64,000 nucleotides of DNA from Lacrimispora sphenoides JCM 1415 (GCF_900105615.1 NZ_LT630003.1:2604001-2668000), one strand, 5' to 3'; positions 17,588-26,196 are shown, counted from the first letter of the stretch. Notes: generated by a model not told the origin, from the sequence alone. Numbers and translations: made by a program.

Positions 17588-18109
17588 TTAAAATTTGTTG
17601 TAATGAAGCTTTTGATATGGCATCGTACGTTCTTCATATGGCTTTTTCTCCTCTGCGGGATAGCCAATGGCAATCATACATTCAACACTAAATTGCTCAG
17701 GTATTTCCAGTACTTCTCTTATATAATCTCCTGCTGTCTCCTGTTCTGTATGGAATCTCTCTCTTACTTGAATCCAACACGACCCAAGATCTAAATCCTG
17801 TGCCATCAATTGAATAATGGCTGCCGCTATGGACGTATCCTCAATCCATACGTCACTTGAACCTTTATCCGCTAATACTACTATTGCCAAAGGAGCACCT
17901 GCTAAAAACTGTGAACCAGGTTCTCTGCAAAGAGAGAGCTGGCGGATCAGATCCGCATCGGTGACTGCGATAAAATGCCAAGGTCTGATGGACCGGGATG
18001 ATGGAGACAGCAGGGCACTTTTAAGAATCACATTAATTTTTTCTTTTTCAACTTCCTTATTTTGAAACTTTCTTATGCTTCTCCTGGATTTTAAAATGTC
18101 AAATAGCAT
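17588..18109 (-). CDS. Nitroreductase-family FMN oxidoreductase
   Basis: A 173-residue nitroreductase-fold protein. The N-terminal FDILKSRRSIRKFQNKEV carries the phosphate-binding RRSIR motif, SPSSRSIRPWHF contacts FMN, and a C-terminal IAIGYPAEEK is the family end motif. It would be a homodimeric NAD(P)H oxidoreductase reducing nitro or quinone compounds, or an iron-reducing type. Short-form length (about 170) is common in clostridia. Convergent with the flavin reductase gene. Confidence 0.9.
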   Translation of the reverse strand: MLFDILKSRRSIRKFQNKEVEKEKINVILKSALLSPSSRSIRPWHFIAVTDADLIRQLSLCREPGSQFLAGAPLAIVVLADKGSSDVWIEDTSIAAAIIQLMAQDLDLGSCWIQVRERFHTEQETAGDYIREVLEIPEQFSVECMIAIGYPAEEKKPYEERTMPYQKLHYNKF

Positions 18110-18189
18110 AAATTGTCCTTTCTATGACCTTTGCGTTTATTACCTTATTAATTTTATCCTTAGAAATGAAGAAAGTCAATGATACAAAC

Positions 18190-18221
18190 ACCTCCTATAC
18201 TGCCATCTGCAGTCAGGAGGT
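18190..18221. other. Hairpin between nitroreductase and cupin genes
   Basis: ACCTCCT (18190-18196) pairs with AGGAGGT (18215-18221), with an inner ACTGC/GCAGT. Both flanking genes point away from it, so it is probably in the leader of the cupin or nitroreductase mRNA rather than a terminator. Confidence 0.35.
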
Positions 18222-18358
18222 ATTCTTATGGCTCTTCCATACGGAGTTTTTTTCATCTCCTCTACATCTTATTTTAAATGTATCATTTGTAGAATTAAAT
18301 TTACATATCCAAATAATAAGATATAATAAAATAAGAAAAAAATGAAAGGAGTATCACT

Positions 18359-18862
18359 ATGCATACTGCAGATTATTTTATTAAAAACTTGAACATGACA
18401 GCACATCCGGAAGGTGGGTTTTACAAAGAAAATTATGCGTCGGAAGAAACTATAACATCAAAAGAGTTAAAGGTTGACTTTGAAGGTTCACGAATACTTT
18501 GGACAAGTATCTATTTTTTACTCAGGGACGGAGAAGTATCTAATTTTCACAGACTAAAATCAGATGAAATGTGGTACTATCATTCGGGTTCTCCCCTGAC
18601 GATTTATATGATCAGCCCAAAGGGAGAGCTTCTCACCGAACAGCTGGGACTTGATATTGAAAATAATGAAAAGCCTCAAGTATTGGTGCCAAAGGATTAT
18701 ATATTTGGTTCCGCTATGAATAATAAAGGATATGCATTAGTGGGCTGTATGGTATCGCCAGGATTTGAATTTAAAGACTTTGAGTTATTCAAAAGAAGTG
18801 AGTTGATAGAAAAATATCCTCAGCATCAGCAGATCATTCTTAAACTGACTTCCAATGAATAA
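18359..18862 (+). CDS. Cupin-fold protein, DUF985 family
   Basis: A 167-residue single-domain cupin of the DUF985 (Cupin_5) family. The diagnostic HPEGGFYKENY is at residues 16-26, followed by SIYFLLRDGEVSNFHRLKSDEMWYYHSG, which contains the metal-binding His and Glu positions of the cupin barrel. Function of this family is not established. AAAGGAG lies just upstream of the ATG. It is divergent from the nitroreductase gene. Confidence 0.85.
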   Translation: MHTADYFIKNLNMTAHPEGGFYKENYASEETITSKELKVDFEGSRILWTSIYFLLRDGEVSNFHRLKSDEMWYYHSGSPLTIYMISPKGELLTEQLGLDIENNEKPQVLVPKDYIFGSAMNNKGYALVGCMVSPGFEFKDFELFKRSELIEKYPQHQQIILKLTSNE

Positions 18863-19087
18863 ATGTTGACTTCGATGATCATATTTATTTGGTTTTAAAG
18901 CGTCCGAAACTTTGGGCCTTCAAAATCAGACTTAAGATCCGTAATACTACTTGACTGTTCTATACGATTCTCCAGTATTTTGCCTATTGTAAGGGCTGCG
19001 GACAAAACAGTCGAAAGGCAGCCCCTACAATCAGTTCTTCCTTGGCAATCATGGCGAACAAATCTGTTCAGTGATGCAGGAAATGTT

Positions 19088-20449
19088 TCAGTTATTTAAA
19101 TAGTCAGCTACGGCCTCATTTGCTTTCCGAACCAAAATCTCTTCGTCCATTCGCACCAGCCGGCCTTCTTTCACAACAATATTGCCATTTACAACCGTAT
19201 AGTCCACACTGCCCTTAAGCCCCACCGTGCTCAAAATCGACATTGGATCAAACTGAGCGCCTATCATATCAATACGGTTTAAATTGACCAGGAAAAAATC
19301 CGCCGCCATACCTGCGGAAATTTCTCCTAAATTTTCCCGGCCCAGTACTCTCGCACTTCCCTTGGTTGCGATTTTCAGCATATCATATCCGCTAGGTGCC
19401 TTCCGGCTGTCATTTAGCCTGTGGAGAAGGTAGCCCACTCTCATTTCTTCCAGAAGATTAGAGCCGTCGTTGCTGGCTGATCCGTCCACAGCCAAGCCTA
19501 CAGGGACATCCAGATTAAGCATTTCCGGGATGGAAGCGATGCCTGAAGACAGCTTCATGTTGGAGATGGGACAATGAGCTACACCTGTCTGAGTTCTGGC
19601 CAAAAGCTCCAGTTCATCCTCGTTAAAATGAATCCCGTGGGCATACCATACATCGGGGCCGACCCAGCCCAGGCTTTCCATATATGCTAAAGGCCGCATA
19701 CCGAAGTGAGAAAGGGTAAATTGTTCTTCATCCTTTGTCTCTGCCAAATGAGTATGTAGTCTTACCCCCAGCTTTCTGGCCAACTTTGCCGATTCCTTCA
19801 AAAGTTCCCCGGTCACACTGAAGGGGGAACAGGGAGCCAATGCCACCTGGCGCATGGAATATGGGCTGCCATCATGGAATTTTTTCACAGCAGCTTCGGA
19901 ATCCTTTAAAATCTCATCCACTGTCTGGACAACGGAATCCGGCGGCAAACCGCCGTCCTTCACACTTAAGTCCATACTGCCTCTTGTGGCGTGAAAACGG
20001 ATGCCAAGCGCCTCCGCTGCAGAAAACTGGGCATCCAATAGTCCTGTTCCGGCATGCTTGGGGAACACGTAATGATGGTCCAAACAGGTGGTACACCCTG
20101 TTTTTAACAGCTCCCCAAGTCCTGTAAGGGAACTGTAATAAACCACGTTCTCATCTACGTGCTTCCAGATTTCATATAAAGTTTTTAACCACGGGAATAA
20201 TTCCATCCTCTGAACCTGAGGCAAATTACGGCTGAAGGTTTGATATAAATGATGGTGAGTATTAATAAGTCCCGGATACATCACCATATTAGATGCGTCG
20301 ATCACATCATCAGCTGTTTGTTCATTGCTGCCGACTTCGGCTATTACACCGTTCTTTATCAGCACATTCACTCCCTCCAGCAGTCTGTCATCAGCGTCAC
20401 ATGTCACAAGATGTTTTACATTCTTTACAAGCAGGGTTCCTTTCATCAT
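19088..20449 (-). CDS. Amidohydrolase, 8-oxoguanine deaminase type
   Basis: A 453-residue zinc amidohydrolase of the AtzB/TrzN/guanine-deaminase subgroup. The metal-binding NTHHHLYQT, HTHLAETKDE, AHGIHFNEDE and VDGSASND are all present, and the context around them is that of 8-oxoguanine deaminases. The enzyme would convert an oxidised or free purine to the corresponding oxo-purine, for salvage or breakdown. ATG codons at 20449 and 20446 are adjacent; the AGGAGG site is 2 nt from the first and 5 nt from the second, so 20446 may be the true start. A folded leader lies upstream. Confidence 0.85.
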   Translation of the reverse strand: MMKGTLLVKNVKHLVTCDADDRLLEGVNVLIKNGVIAEVGSNEQTADDVIDASNMVMYPGLINTHHHLYQTFSRNLPQVQRMELFPWLKTLYEIWKHVDENVVYYSSLTGLGELLKTGCTTCLDHHYVFPKHAGTGLLDAQFSAAEALGIRFHATRGSMDLSVKDGGLPPDSVVQTVDEILKDSEAAVKKFHDGSPYSMRQVALAPCSPFSVTGELLKESAKLARKLGVRLHTHLAETKDEEQFTLSHFGMRPLAYMESLGWVGPDVWYAHGIHFNEDELELLARTQTGVAHCPISNMKLSSGIASIPEMLNLDVPVGLAVDGSASNDGSNLLEEMRVGYLLHRLNDSRKAPSGYDMLKIATKGSARVLGRENLGEISAGMAADFFLVNLNRIDMIGAQFDPMSILSTVGLKGSVDYTVVNGNIVVKEGRLVRMDEEILVRKANEAVADYLNN

Positions 20450-20505
20450 TACCTCCTGGTATTAAATACATAACAAGCTTTGTTTCATAGACTATATGAC
20501 TGGTG

Positions 20506-20574
20506 TACTGCCGGCGGTTCGGGTGGCCACGAAACACCCTCATACGCTAATCGGTATATATGATACCAGCAGTA
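20506..20574 (-). ncRNA. Candidate structured leader of the amidohydrolase gene
   Basis: In the minus-strand leader, TACTGCTGG (20574-20566) pairs with CCGGCAGTA (20514-20506) over 9 bp with one G-U, closing a multi-branch fold. Inside are TATAC/GTATG and GGGTG/CACCC stems. It resembles a three-way-junction aptamer in layout but does not match the purine riboswitch core as I know it. It ends about 60 nt before the start codon. Confidence 0.4.
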
Positions 20575-20606
20575 TGCCGCGTGTTCCCAGCTACGTTTTA
20601 AACAGC

Positions 20607-20635
20607 TATATAGATATGATTTTTTCAAAGAACAA
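20607..20635 (-). promoter_or_regulatory. Probable promoter of the amidohydrolase gene
   Basis: Minus-strand TTGTTC (20630-20635) and TATATA (20607-20612) are 17 bp apart, giving a leader of about 150 nt that includes the folded element. Confidence 0.5.
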
Positions 20636-20778
20636 TTGATACTCTGTTATTATATTGGTTTTCTTTTTATTATTCAATGTTAATTATATAACAATTATCA
20701 GAATTATTTTGTGTAAAAATCACAATTTTTTAGTTTATTGCAATCTTCTCCCACCGGCTTTATTTGCAGAACGTAATA

Positions 20779-20822
20779 AAGAAGAGGCTACTCCAAAATC
20801 ATTTCCGGACTATCCTCTTCTT
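20779..20822 (-). terminator. Terminator of the DUF2089 operon
   Basis: AAGAAGAGG (20779-20787) pairs with CCTCTTCTT (20814-20822), with additional pairing inside. It lies 50 bp after the last gene of the operon on the minus strand. Confidence 0.6.
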
Positions 20823-20873
20823 TTCTTCGATTTTAATATTACCATATGCGTCTTACACCTGTAACCTATCAAT

Positions 20874-21227
20874 TTATCCCTTATTCATATCCCTGAGCAG
20901 ATGATTAAAGATAGCAATGATAAAGGCAGCCAGAAGTGAATTAAGAAAGCCGCCCATGCTTATGTCTGCTACAAATTGATCTGCAATCATAATCGTCCAG
21001 GCATTCACTATAAAACTGAATAATCCTAAGGTCAGTAAGTTGACCGGCAGTGTAAACAGCAGCAGAATCGGCTTTAATATAAAGTTTACTGCCAACAGTA
21101 CCAATCCCATAATAAGAAGTGCCGGGATGCTGCCAATATAAACCGAGTGTGATACATATGACATTAGATATATGGTTAATACGATTGATATATATTTTAT
21201 GAACGGCTTCGTCATTTTTACCTCCAA
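20874..21227 (-). CDS. 4TM phage-holin-superfamily IV protein (YvlD-like)
   Basis: A 117-residue membrane protein with four hydrophobic helices, matching the Phage_holin_4_2 family to which B. subtilis YvlD belongs. Features include ALLIMGLVLLAVNFILKPIL and a conserved NAWTIMIADQFV segment. Despite the family name it is a chromosomal envelope protein, not a lysis holin. It is the last gene of a four-gene operon with DUF2089 and SHOCT-like proteins, so a role in membrane-stress response is an inference. A start a few codons later (MTKPFIKYI) is possible. Confidence 0.8.
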   Translation of the reverse strand: MEVKMTKPFIKYISIVLTIYLMSYVSHSVYIGSIPALLIMGLVLLAVNFILKPILLLFTLPVNLLTLGLFSFIVNAWTIMIADQFVADISMGGFLNSLLAAFIIAIFNHLLRDMNKG

Positions 21228-21237
21228 TAGACATGCT

Positions 21238-21552
21238 TTACCTGATTTTAATTAATACTTTGACTTTGTCGGTTGTGACATCGACAAGATTATATGGTTC
21301 ATCCTCGGATAATGAATCCAGCAGCTTCATGGCTGCAATATTGAGCACTTTCACTGAATGGATGGTGATTGAGGAGGATGAGCCGGGATCAGGCACTTTC
21401 GGTACAAAGAAACATGCGACAGTCAGTAAATCCTGAAAACAGTCCAATAATTCCTGAAAGATATACAGGGGAATGGGAAAGGGAATTCTTATGAACCTTC
21501 TGTTCTCAATCTGGAGCTTGATCCGCAAAAAATGACAGCCCTTAATCGACAT
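21238..21552 (-). CDS. Hypothetical protein in the DUF2089 operon
   Basis: A 104-residue protein of no family I recognise. It begins MSIKGCHFLRIKLQIENRRF and shows alternating hydrophobic residues suggesting beta strands (IRIPFPIPLYIF, ITIHSVKVLNIAAM) and a Val-rich end (LVDVTTDKVKVLIKIR). It overlaps the upstream SHOCT-like gene by 11 bp and is 10 bp from the 4TM gene, so translation as part of the operon is likely. The C-terminal pattern echoes that of the SHOCT-like neighbour (VEAWDESHKAMVKVKVYV), so the two may share a fold. Confidence 0.7.
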   Translation of the reverse strand: MSIKGCHFLRIKLQIENRRFIRIPFPIPLYIFQELLDCFQDLLTVACFFVPKVPDPGSSSSITIHSVKVLNIAAMKLLDSLSEDEPYNLVDVTTDKVKVLIKIR

Positions 21553-21985
21553 ATACTTTCACCTTTACCATTGCTTTATGGCTTTCATCCCAGGCTTCTA
21601 CATCAACGATATTCGGATCTTCCAAGGTGCCGTTTATGATCTCTTCGATTATCTTTGCAAAATCGATGCTGGAAATATCGATCCCCTTTGCTTCCATCTC
21701 TCTTCTGGCATCAGCAGGAACCATAGTAGTCATCTTATCAGCGATTTCACTGATCGTAGTCAGCAATCGTAACGGTATATTTACGTTAACATTAACGGAA
21801 TTGTCATCCGAAGTTACTTTTACTTTAAGGAACTTATAGTTTCGTCTTGCAGATGTTACAGTTTCAACCCTTTGGATTGATTCTGTTCCCTTAGTCACAT
21901 TCAGAGCTTCCAAAAGCTCCATGCCTTCTGCAGCGGTAATTTGCCCTTTTTCTATCATTTCCAGTATTTTTTGTTGCTCACTCAT
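21542..21985 (-). CDS. SHOCT-like domain protein
   Basis: A 147-residue protein. Residues 1-32 (SEQQKILEMIEKGQITAAEGMELLEALN) form a SHOCT-like helical hairpin, the oligomerisation module of many small bacterial regulators. The rest is a strand-rich domain (KFLKVKVTSDDNSVNVNVNIPL; VDVEAWDESHKAMVKVKVYV). It follows the DUF2089 gene by 19 bp, and the DUF2089 protein ends in a related hairpin (ILDQLSKGEISPKEATERI), so the two may bind one another. Confidence 0.8.
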   Translation of the reverse strand: MSEQQKILEMIEKGQITAAEGMELLEALNVTKGTESIQRVETVTSARRNYKFLKVKVTSDDNSVNVNVNIPLRLLTTISEIADKMTTMVPADARREMEAKGIDISSIDFAKIIEEIINGTLEDPNIVDVEAWDESHKAMVKVKVYVD

Positions 21986-22004
21986 GGACTGACCCTCCTA
22001 TTAA

Positions 22005-22394
22005 TTATAGATTTTTAATTCGTTCCGTTGCTTCCTTTGGGGAGATTTCACCTTTTGATAATTGGTCAAGAATTTCATTCCTGGCGGTTGCTTTATCTTC
22101 ATTCTCCTTCATTGATTCTTTTGATGATACTTCATACCCAAGGCCTCTTATGACCGAATCCAGTTTACCCCGGACCGTGGGATAAGAGATGCCCAGTTCT
22201 TTTTCAACATCCTTGATATTACCGCGGCATCTTATGAATACCTTGACAAACTCGAGATCCTCTTCTGGAAGACGGCAGAATTCACAAGGCTGGAAATCGC
22301 CTTCAATGGCTGTAGAACACCTGGGACAGCTTAGCTTGGTTATGGAAAGCTTCTCACCACATACGGGACATTTACCCGGAGCTTTGTATTTCAT
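22005..22394 (-). CDS. DUF2089 zinc-ribbon/HTH regulator
   Basis: A 129-residue DUF2089 protein. An N-terminal double zinc ribbon (CPVCGEKL, CPRCS, CEFC) is followed by a helix-turn-helix (GNIKDVEKELGISYPTVRGKLDSV) and a SHOCT-like tail. It is first in an operon with SHOCT-like, hypothetical and 4TM membrane proteins and is probably the operon's own regulator. The family is widespread in Firmicutes with unknown signals. Confidence 0.87.
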   Translation of the reverse strand: MKYKAPGKCPVCGEKLSITKLSCPRCSTAIEGDFQPCEFCRLPEEDLEFVKVFIRCRGNIKDVEKELGISYPTVRGKLDSVIRGLGYEVSSKESMKENEDKATARNEILDQLSKGEISPKEATERIKNL

Positions 22395-22426
22395 ATTTTC
22401 ACCTTTCTGATGTAGTATTTGATTAT

Positions 22427-22455
22427 AATATACAACCGTAAATTAAATATGTCAA
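22427..22455 (-). promoter_or_regulatory. Promoter of the DUF2089 operon
   Basis: Minus-strand TTGACA (22450-22455) and TATATT (22427-22432) with a 17-bp spacer, about 33 bp from the start codon. Confidence 0.75.
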
Positions 22456-22790
22456 TATTCAAATCAATAATATTAATATTATTATTAAAATAATTGATTC
22501 AAATGTTGAATATATTAAATCGGTCTTTTAAGAATATTAATAAAGCCTGCCCATTTGATAATAAAAATCCACCATATGCTCTTTCGTGTCATTTTTTCCT
22601 TAAAAATTCTATTATTCTTTAAACTAACTGTATATCACTTGATAATCTACTGTTAGATTATGTGATTATGCAGTCAATCTTGCCTTTAACAGCCTTCGTA
22701 TACATAATATCAGTTTTTCCGGAATCAACAGGTTTTTATTGTACTTGTTCGCTCACGCTTCTGTAGATTTCTTCCGTTCCGCATCTTTGT

Positions 22791-22840
22791 AAAAAAGGCT
22801 AAGTTTTTAGGTCGTTAATGCCGACCTAAAAACTTAGCCT
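22791..22840 (-). terminator. Strong terminator of the ferredoxin-like gene
   Basis: A perfect 19-bp stem (AGGCTAAGTTTTTAGGTCG paired with its complement at 22822-22840) and a 7-nt loop, followed by T residues on the minus strand. It lies 57 bp after the gene at 22898. Confidence 0.9.
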
Positions 22841-22897
22841 CTTGATTTTATAGTAAGTTATATCTCAAAATTACTCCTCATTATTTCTGCATACATT

Positions 22898-24181
22898 TTA
22901 CGACCTTTTGCTGCTCTTATTTGACAACAATTTATCCAAATATATGGATTTAAACTGTTTGCTGGCCATCATCTGCTTTAAAGGAGGTAATTTAAGAATA
23001 ACTCCGAGTACTGCTGCCATCGCACGATGATTGGCAAATGCCTGATTATCAAATATGAGATTTTGCAGGGTTCCTTTTTCGATTGCTTGCAGCACAAATC
23101 TATGAGTACTATTTACCGGTGTAATGACTTGTACATCTCTTCGCACTAATTCAATGGCATCTTTAGGACAGCTCCGCACACATACACCACAGCCAAGGCA
23201 TACCTCCTCGTCCACTTGAGCTACTGCTTTCCCCTCTTTGTTTTTTTGCATGGAAATAGCCAATACCGGACATACCTTTGCACATTTACCACATCCTATA
23301 CATTGCTGCGAAATCTTAGGTATATAATTTGTGGTAGCTACAGGCTGCATTGGACTGAATTTTCTTGCTGCCTGTAAGGCCTCACAGCAGCAACCGCAGC
23401 AATTACAGATAAATGCCGGGGCTTCACGAACATTTTCGCCAATTTGTACCAGATTCGCAGCATAAGAACGTTCTAACACATCCATTGCTTCTTTCTTATC
23501 AATTAATTTTGCATGCTGCCCATTTTCCGCAAGAGAACGGGCCACATTACCAAGGGTGAGGCAAACATCCAACGGGGCATTTATTTCACATGGGTGGCCT
23601 GCATGCAGCATCTTATGCCTGCAATAACAGGTTCCAAGGCCTATATAAGCTGCATCTTCAATTATATGACTGGCTCTTTCATAATCCAAAATATGAATTG
23701 TGTTCTCACTTGTCAGTACCGGCTCCTGAACATAGACTCGTCCAAGATATGTCTCTGTTGCGAAAAATAAATCCTTAACAAAATCTTCTTCTACATTCAT
23801 GTATTGATAATACAATTCACTTAAATATTTCTGATCAATATCGCCTCTTGTGCGCATCAATGCAAATTCAATGAACCCTGCCATTGGCGGCGGCATAACA
23901 AATTGACGTACCCCATTATAAAATGAATCCACAAGTAACGCTTTCCCGCAAAGATGTTCTAAAAAAGCTTCTGCTTTCCATTCACTGGTGTTCCAGATCT
24001 TAGCTGCTTTTTTTGCTGTAAATGGACGAACCGGCAATAATGCGACCCATTTGGCTTCCTTTTCTGTATATAGAACTTGCAAAATTTTATACAGGCTTTC
24101 CGTTGGCGGAGCCCCTTGTGTGAACCAATTGATTCTTTCTTCTAAATTCTTATAGGCATCTTTGCTTGTAATATGTCCCAT
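22898..24181 (-). CDS. 4Fe-4S dicluster ferredoxin-domain protein
   Basis: A 427-residue cytoplasmic protein. The N-terminal 150 residues contain a helical region resembling winged-helix segments; the middle has a Cys/His set (GTCYCRHKMLHAGHPCE) and a dense cysteine motif (CNCCGCCCEAL); residues about 295-355 hold two ferredoxin motifs, CIGCGKCAKVCP and CLGCGVCVRSCP, for two 4Fe-4S clusters. This looks like a member of the 4Fe-4S proteins that replace catalytic subunits in clostridial oxidoreductase systems; the partner is not in the window. A relic of a paralogue lies at about 33400-33470. Confidence 0.85.
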   Translation of the reverse strand: MGHITSKDAYKNLEERINWFTQGAPPTESLYKILQVLYTEKEAKWVALLPVRPFTAKKAAKIWNTSEWKAEAFLEHLCGKALLVDSFYNGVRQFVMPPPMAGFIEFALMRTRGDIDQKYLSELYYQYMNVEEDFVKDLFFATETYLGRVYVQEPVLTSENTIHILDYERASHIIEDAAYIGLGTCYCRHKMLHAGHPCEINAPLDVCLTLGNVARSLAENGQHAKLIDKKEAMDVLERSYAANLVQIGENVREAPAFICNCCGCCCEALQAARKFSPMQPVATTNYIPKISQQCIGCGKCAKVCPVLAISMQKNKEGKAVAQVDEEVCLGCGVCVRSCPKDAIELVRRDVQVITPVNSTHRFVLQAIEKGTLQNLIFDNQAFANHRAMAAVLGVILKLPPLKQMMASKQFKSIYLDKLLSNKSSKRS

Positions 24182-24228
24182 GGATTCACCTTCCTAATAT
24201 AAAGTATGGATCGTGTATATATAATTTA

Positions 24229-24738
24229 TCAATCCTCTTTAATCAGTGCATACATTTTCATATCGAGGATAGCCCCATTTTTAATTGCATTCTTTCTTAA
24301 GATACCTTCACACTGGAATCCTGCCTTTTCAAGAATACGGCAAGATGCCGTATTATAAGCAAAGGGTTCTGCAAAAATCCGAATAATATCCGTATTTTCA
24401 AAAATATACCTGCAGGTCTGTTCCACTGCAATTGTACCAATTCCTTTCCCCCAATAGGATTCTGCTATATAATAACCCATTTCAGCACTTCTGAAATGAA
24501 TGTTGTTACAGCGGAACACTCCAATGCTTCCCATCACTTTATCGTCTACCGTAATTGCAAAAGCATATGTCTCATCCTTGTCCGCTGACAACATAGAATC
24601 AATGTATTCTTTTGCATTTTCAACGGTATAGGGATAAGGTAGCCCATCTCTTAGATTATCCTGGATTTTCTTGTTATTTATTACTAATGCTAAATTTTCG
24701 GCATCCTCTATCTGCCATTTACGAATTTTACACTCCAT
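24229..24738 (-). CDS. GNAT acetyltransferase (RimJ/RimL type)
   Basis: A 169-residue GNAT protein of the ribosomal-protein acetyltransferase-like subgroup. It starts MECKIRKWQIEDAENLALVI, has the acetyl-CoA motif ESYWGKGIGTIAVEQTCRYIF and the end motif NTASCRILEKAGFQCEGILRK. In other proteins this class modifies protein N-termini, antibiotics or small amines. Same strand as the Nudix gene 55 bp upstream. Confidence 0.9.
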   Translation of the reverse strand: MECKIRKWQIEDAENLALVINNKKIQDNLRDGLPYPYTVENAKEYIDSMLSADKDETYAFAITVDDKVMGSIGVFRCNNIHFRSAEMGYYIAESYWGKGIGTIAVEQTCRYIFENTDIIRIFAEPFAYNTASCRILEKAGFQCEGILRKNAIKNGAILDMKMYALIKED

Positions 24739-24793
24739 TTAAATATCTCTCCCTTCACAGCTCCTTATTATCCTTTTCTTCTCTGTTGTATTT

Positions 24794-25183
24794 TCAGACA
24801 GTAAGCCTCTCCAAACACCCTTGCTGCACCATTAATTCATCCACTGGCGACAGCTTATACTTATGCAGCTGCTCCTTCTCCACCCATGCAGTTTCACTAT
24901 GCACACTGAGCCGGAAGTTTTCATCTAATAAAACTGCCTTGTACAAAACCATCATATATTCTTTTCTATCAACAAAAAACTGCTGTTCACCAAGACACTC
25001 TTCTATCTTGAGTTTCACAGATAATTCTTCCATAATTTCTCTTTTTAAGCATTCTGCATCTGTTTCATTACCTTCTGCTTTTCCACCTGGAAATTCCCAA
25101 TAGCCTGCCAGCGATCCGTAATTGCGCCTCGCTATAAAAGTCTTACCTTCTTTTACAATGGCTGCCGCTATAATTCTATTCAT
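24794..25183 (-). CDS. Nudix hydrolase (MutT/NudG-like)
   Basis: A 129-residue Nudix enzyme, likely a (deoxy)nucleoside triphosphate pyrophosphohydrolase. The Nudix box begins GGKAEGNETDAECLKREIME and carries the metal-binding Glu residues; the usual Gly near its end is Ser. The first ATG at 25210 would add nine residues, but ATG 25183 follows GAGGTGAT and gives the standard MNRIIAAAIVKEGK start. The substrate could be oxidised or modified dCTP/dGTP. Confidence 0.88.
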   Translation of the reverse strand: MNRIIAAAIVKEGKTFIARRNYGSLAGYWEFPGGKAEGNETDAECLKREIMEELSVKLKIEECLGEQQFFVDRKEYMMVLYKAVLLDENFRLSVHSETAWVEKEQLHKYKLSPVDELMVQQGCLERLTV

Positions 25184-25266
25184 ACTAATCACCTCAAGCT
25201 CATTATACAATATATCTGCCTTTTATTTCCACTCCAAAAAAACTTTATTCCAACACATATATAGGA

Positions 25267-26094
25267 TTATACCGGATTATGGGGAAAGTATATTTCCACA
25301 AAATACTCATGGTCCATACTTTTATGAGGCAACGCAAATCGAAATTTAATTAGCAGAACAGTATCATGCAAATCAAAATGACGACATAATTCATATAGAT
25401 ATTCCACTAAATCATTTTGAGTTCCCCAAAATGAAATGATTCCATAACTACCGGCTACGTGGTGCCGTGATACAAAATCAGACTTAGATGCAAATTCTAA
25501 ACTACTTTTCAATCTCTTCGTATTTATCATATTATCAAGAACGGAAAGTCCGATTGTCTCGCCGTTTTCTACAATTGTTCCGTTTGCTTTAACATGATAA
25601 GAAAACCATTGCTCAAAAGATTCCATTCCATCTATTTGATGGGAGATTGTATTTTCACCTAGAAGTGTTTGTAAATCCACGTTGTAAATAGTCAAATTCA
25701 ACTCTTTATTAATGGTAACGGAAGAAAAGCTGTGATCATTTTTAAATTCAGTAATCGTTTTCAGTAGTTCCAGCATACCCTCCGTATATTGCCCAAGCTG
25801 GTTTAATATCTTTTGTTTTTCATAGATGCGGCTGCGCTGTTCTTGTATCATGGACAAATAACCATTAATACTTTCCGAATCTATTTTTTCTTTCATTTGA
25901 TCCAGAGGGATTTCAGTAAATTTTCCTACCAGAATCATTTCTAAAATATCCAGATGTTCCAGAGTATAATACCGGTAACCACTTTGGGAATCGACGATAG
26001 GTTCAAGCAACCCCTTTCGATCATAGTGTCGTAAAGTATCCAAAGATATACCATATAATTTACTTACTTGTCCTATACGTAACAATCCGTGCAT
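25267..26094 (-). CDS. MerR-family regulator with effector domain
   Basis: A 275-residue regulator. Residues 1-75 are the MerR DNA-binding domain (LRIGQVSKLYGISLDTLRHYDRKGL); a helix of about 45 residues leads to a C-terminal domain of GyrI/BmrR-like drug-binding type. It is divergent from the GNAT gene at 26197, and the intervening promoter has the 19-bp spacer and dyad typical of MerR activators. The arrangement parallels BltR-BltD of B. subtilis, where a MerR protein controls an acetyltransferase. Confidence 0.88.
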   Translation of the reverse strand: MHGLLRIGQVSKLYGISLDTLRHYDRKGLLEPIVDSQSGYRYYTLEHLDILEMILVGKFTEIPLDQMKEKIDSESINGYLSMIQEQRSRIYEKQKILNQLGQYTEGMLELLKTITEFKNDHSFSSVTINKELNLTIYNVDLQTLLGENTISHQIDGMESFEQWFSYHVKANGTIVENGETIGLSVLDNMINTKRLKSSLEFASKSDFVSRHHVAGSYGIISFWGTQNDLVEYLYELCRHFDLHDTVLLIKFRFALPHKSMDHEYFVEIYFPHNPV

Positions 26095-26123
26095 CTTGCC
26101 CTCCTAAAATTGAATTGAGCCTA

Positions 26124-26154
26124 TTGACTCTTGAGCCGCTCAAGGGTTTATGGT
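26124..26154 (+). promoter_or_regulatory. MerR-type promoter of the GNAT gene
   Basis: TTGACT (26124-26129) and TATGGT (26149-26154) are 19 bp apart, too far for unaided polymerase. The spacer holds the dyad CTTGAG-CCG-CTCAAG (26130-26144), extended by further pairs. MerR proteins untwist such spacers to activate. Confidence 0.8.
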
Positions 26155-26196
26155 AAGTATAGTACCTAAATAATCGTTTGTAAAGGAAGGCCTGTC

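Larger units (their letters stand above)
22395..22897. other. Intergenic region between DUF2089 operon and ferredoxin gene
   Basis: Contains the DUF2089 promoter (22427-22455), an AT-rich inverted repeat upstream of it (ATATTCAA-ATCAAT near 22455 against ATTGAT and TTGAATAT near 22490-22512) that could be an autoregulatory site, and the strong terminator at 22791-22840. Nothing coding was recognised between about 22515 and 22790. Confidence 0.5.

Noticed and set aside
18895..19095. 66-codon open stretch past the amidohydrolase gene
   Set aside because: No start codon, a strong stem-loop (18986-18999 with 19018-19031) lies within it, and no similarity to a family was recognised. It is probably untranslated sequence.
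20941..21234. 97-codon frame overlapping the 4TM gene
   Set aside because: It is a shadow of the 4TM protein; no ribosome binding site and no recognisable family.
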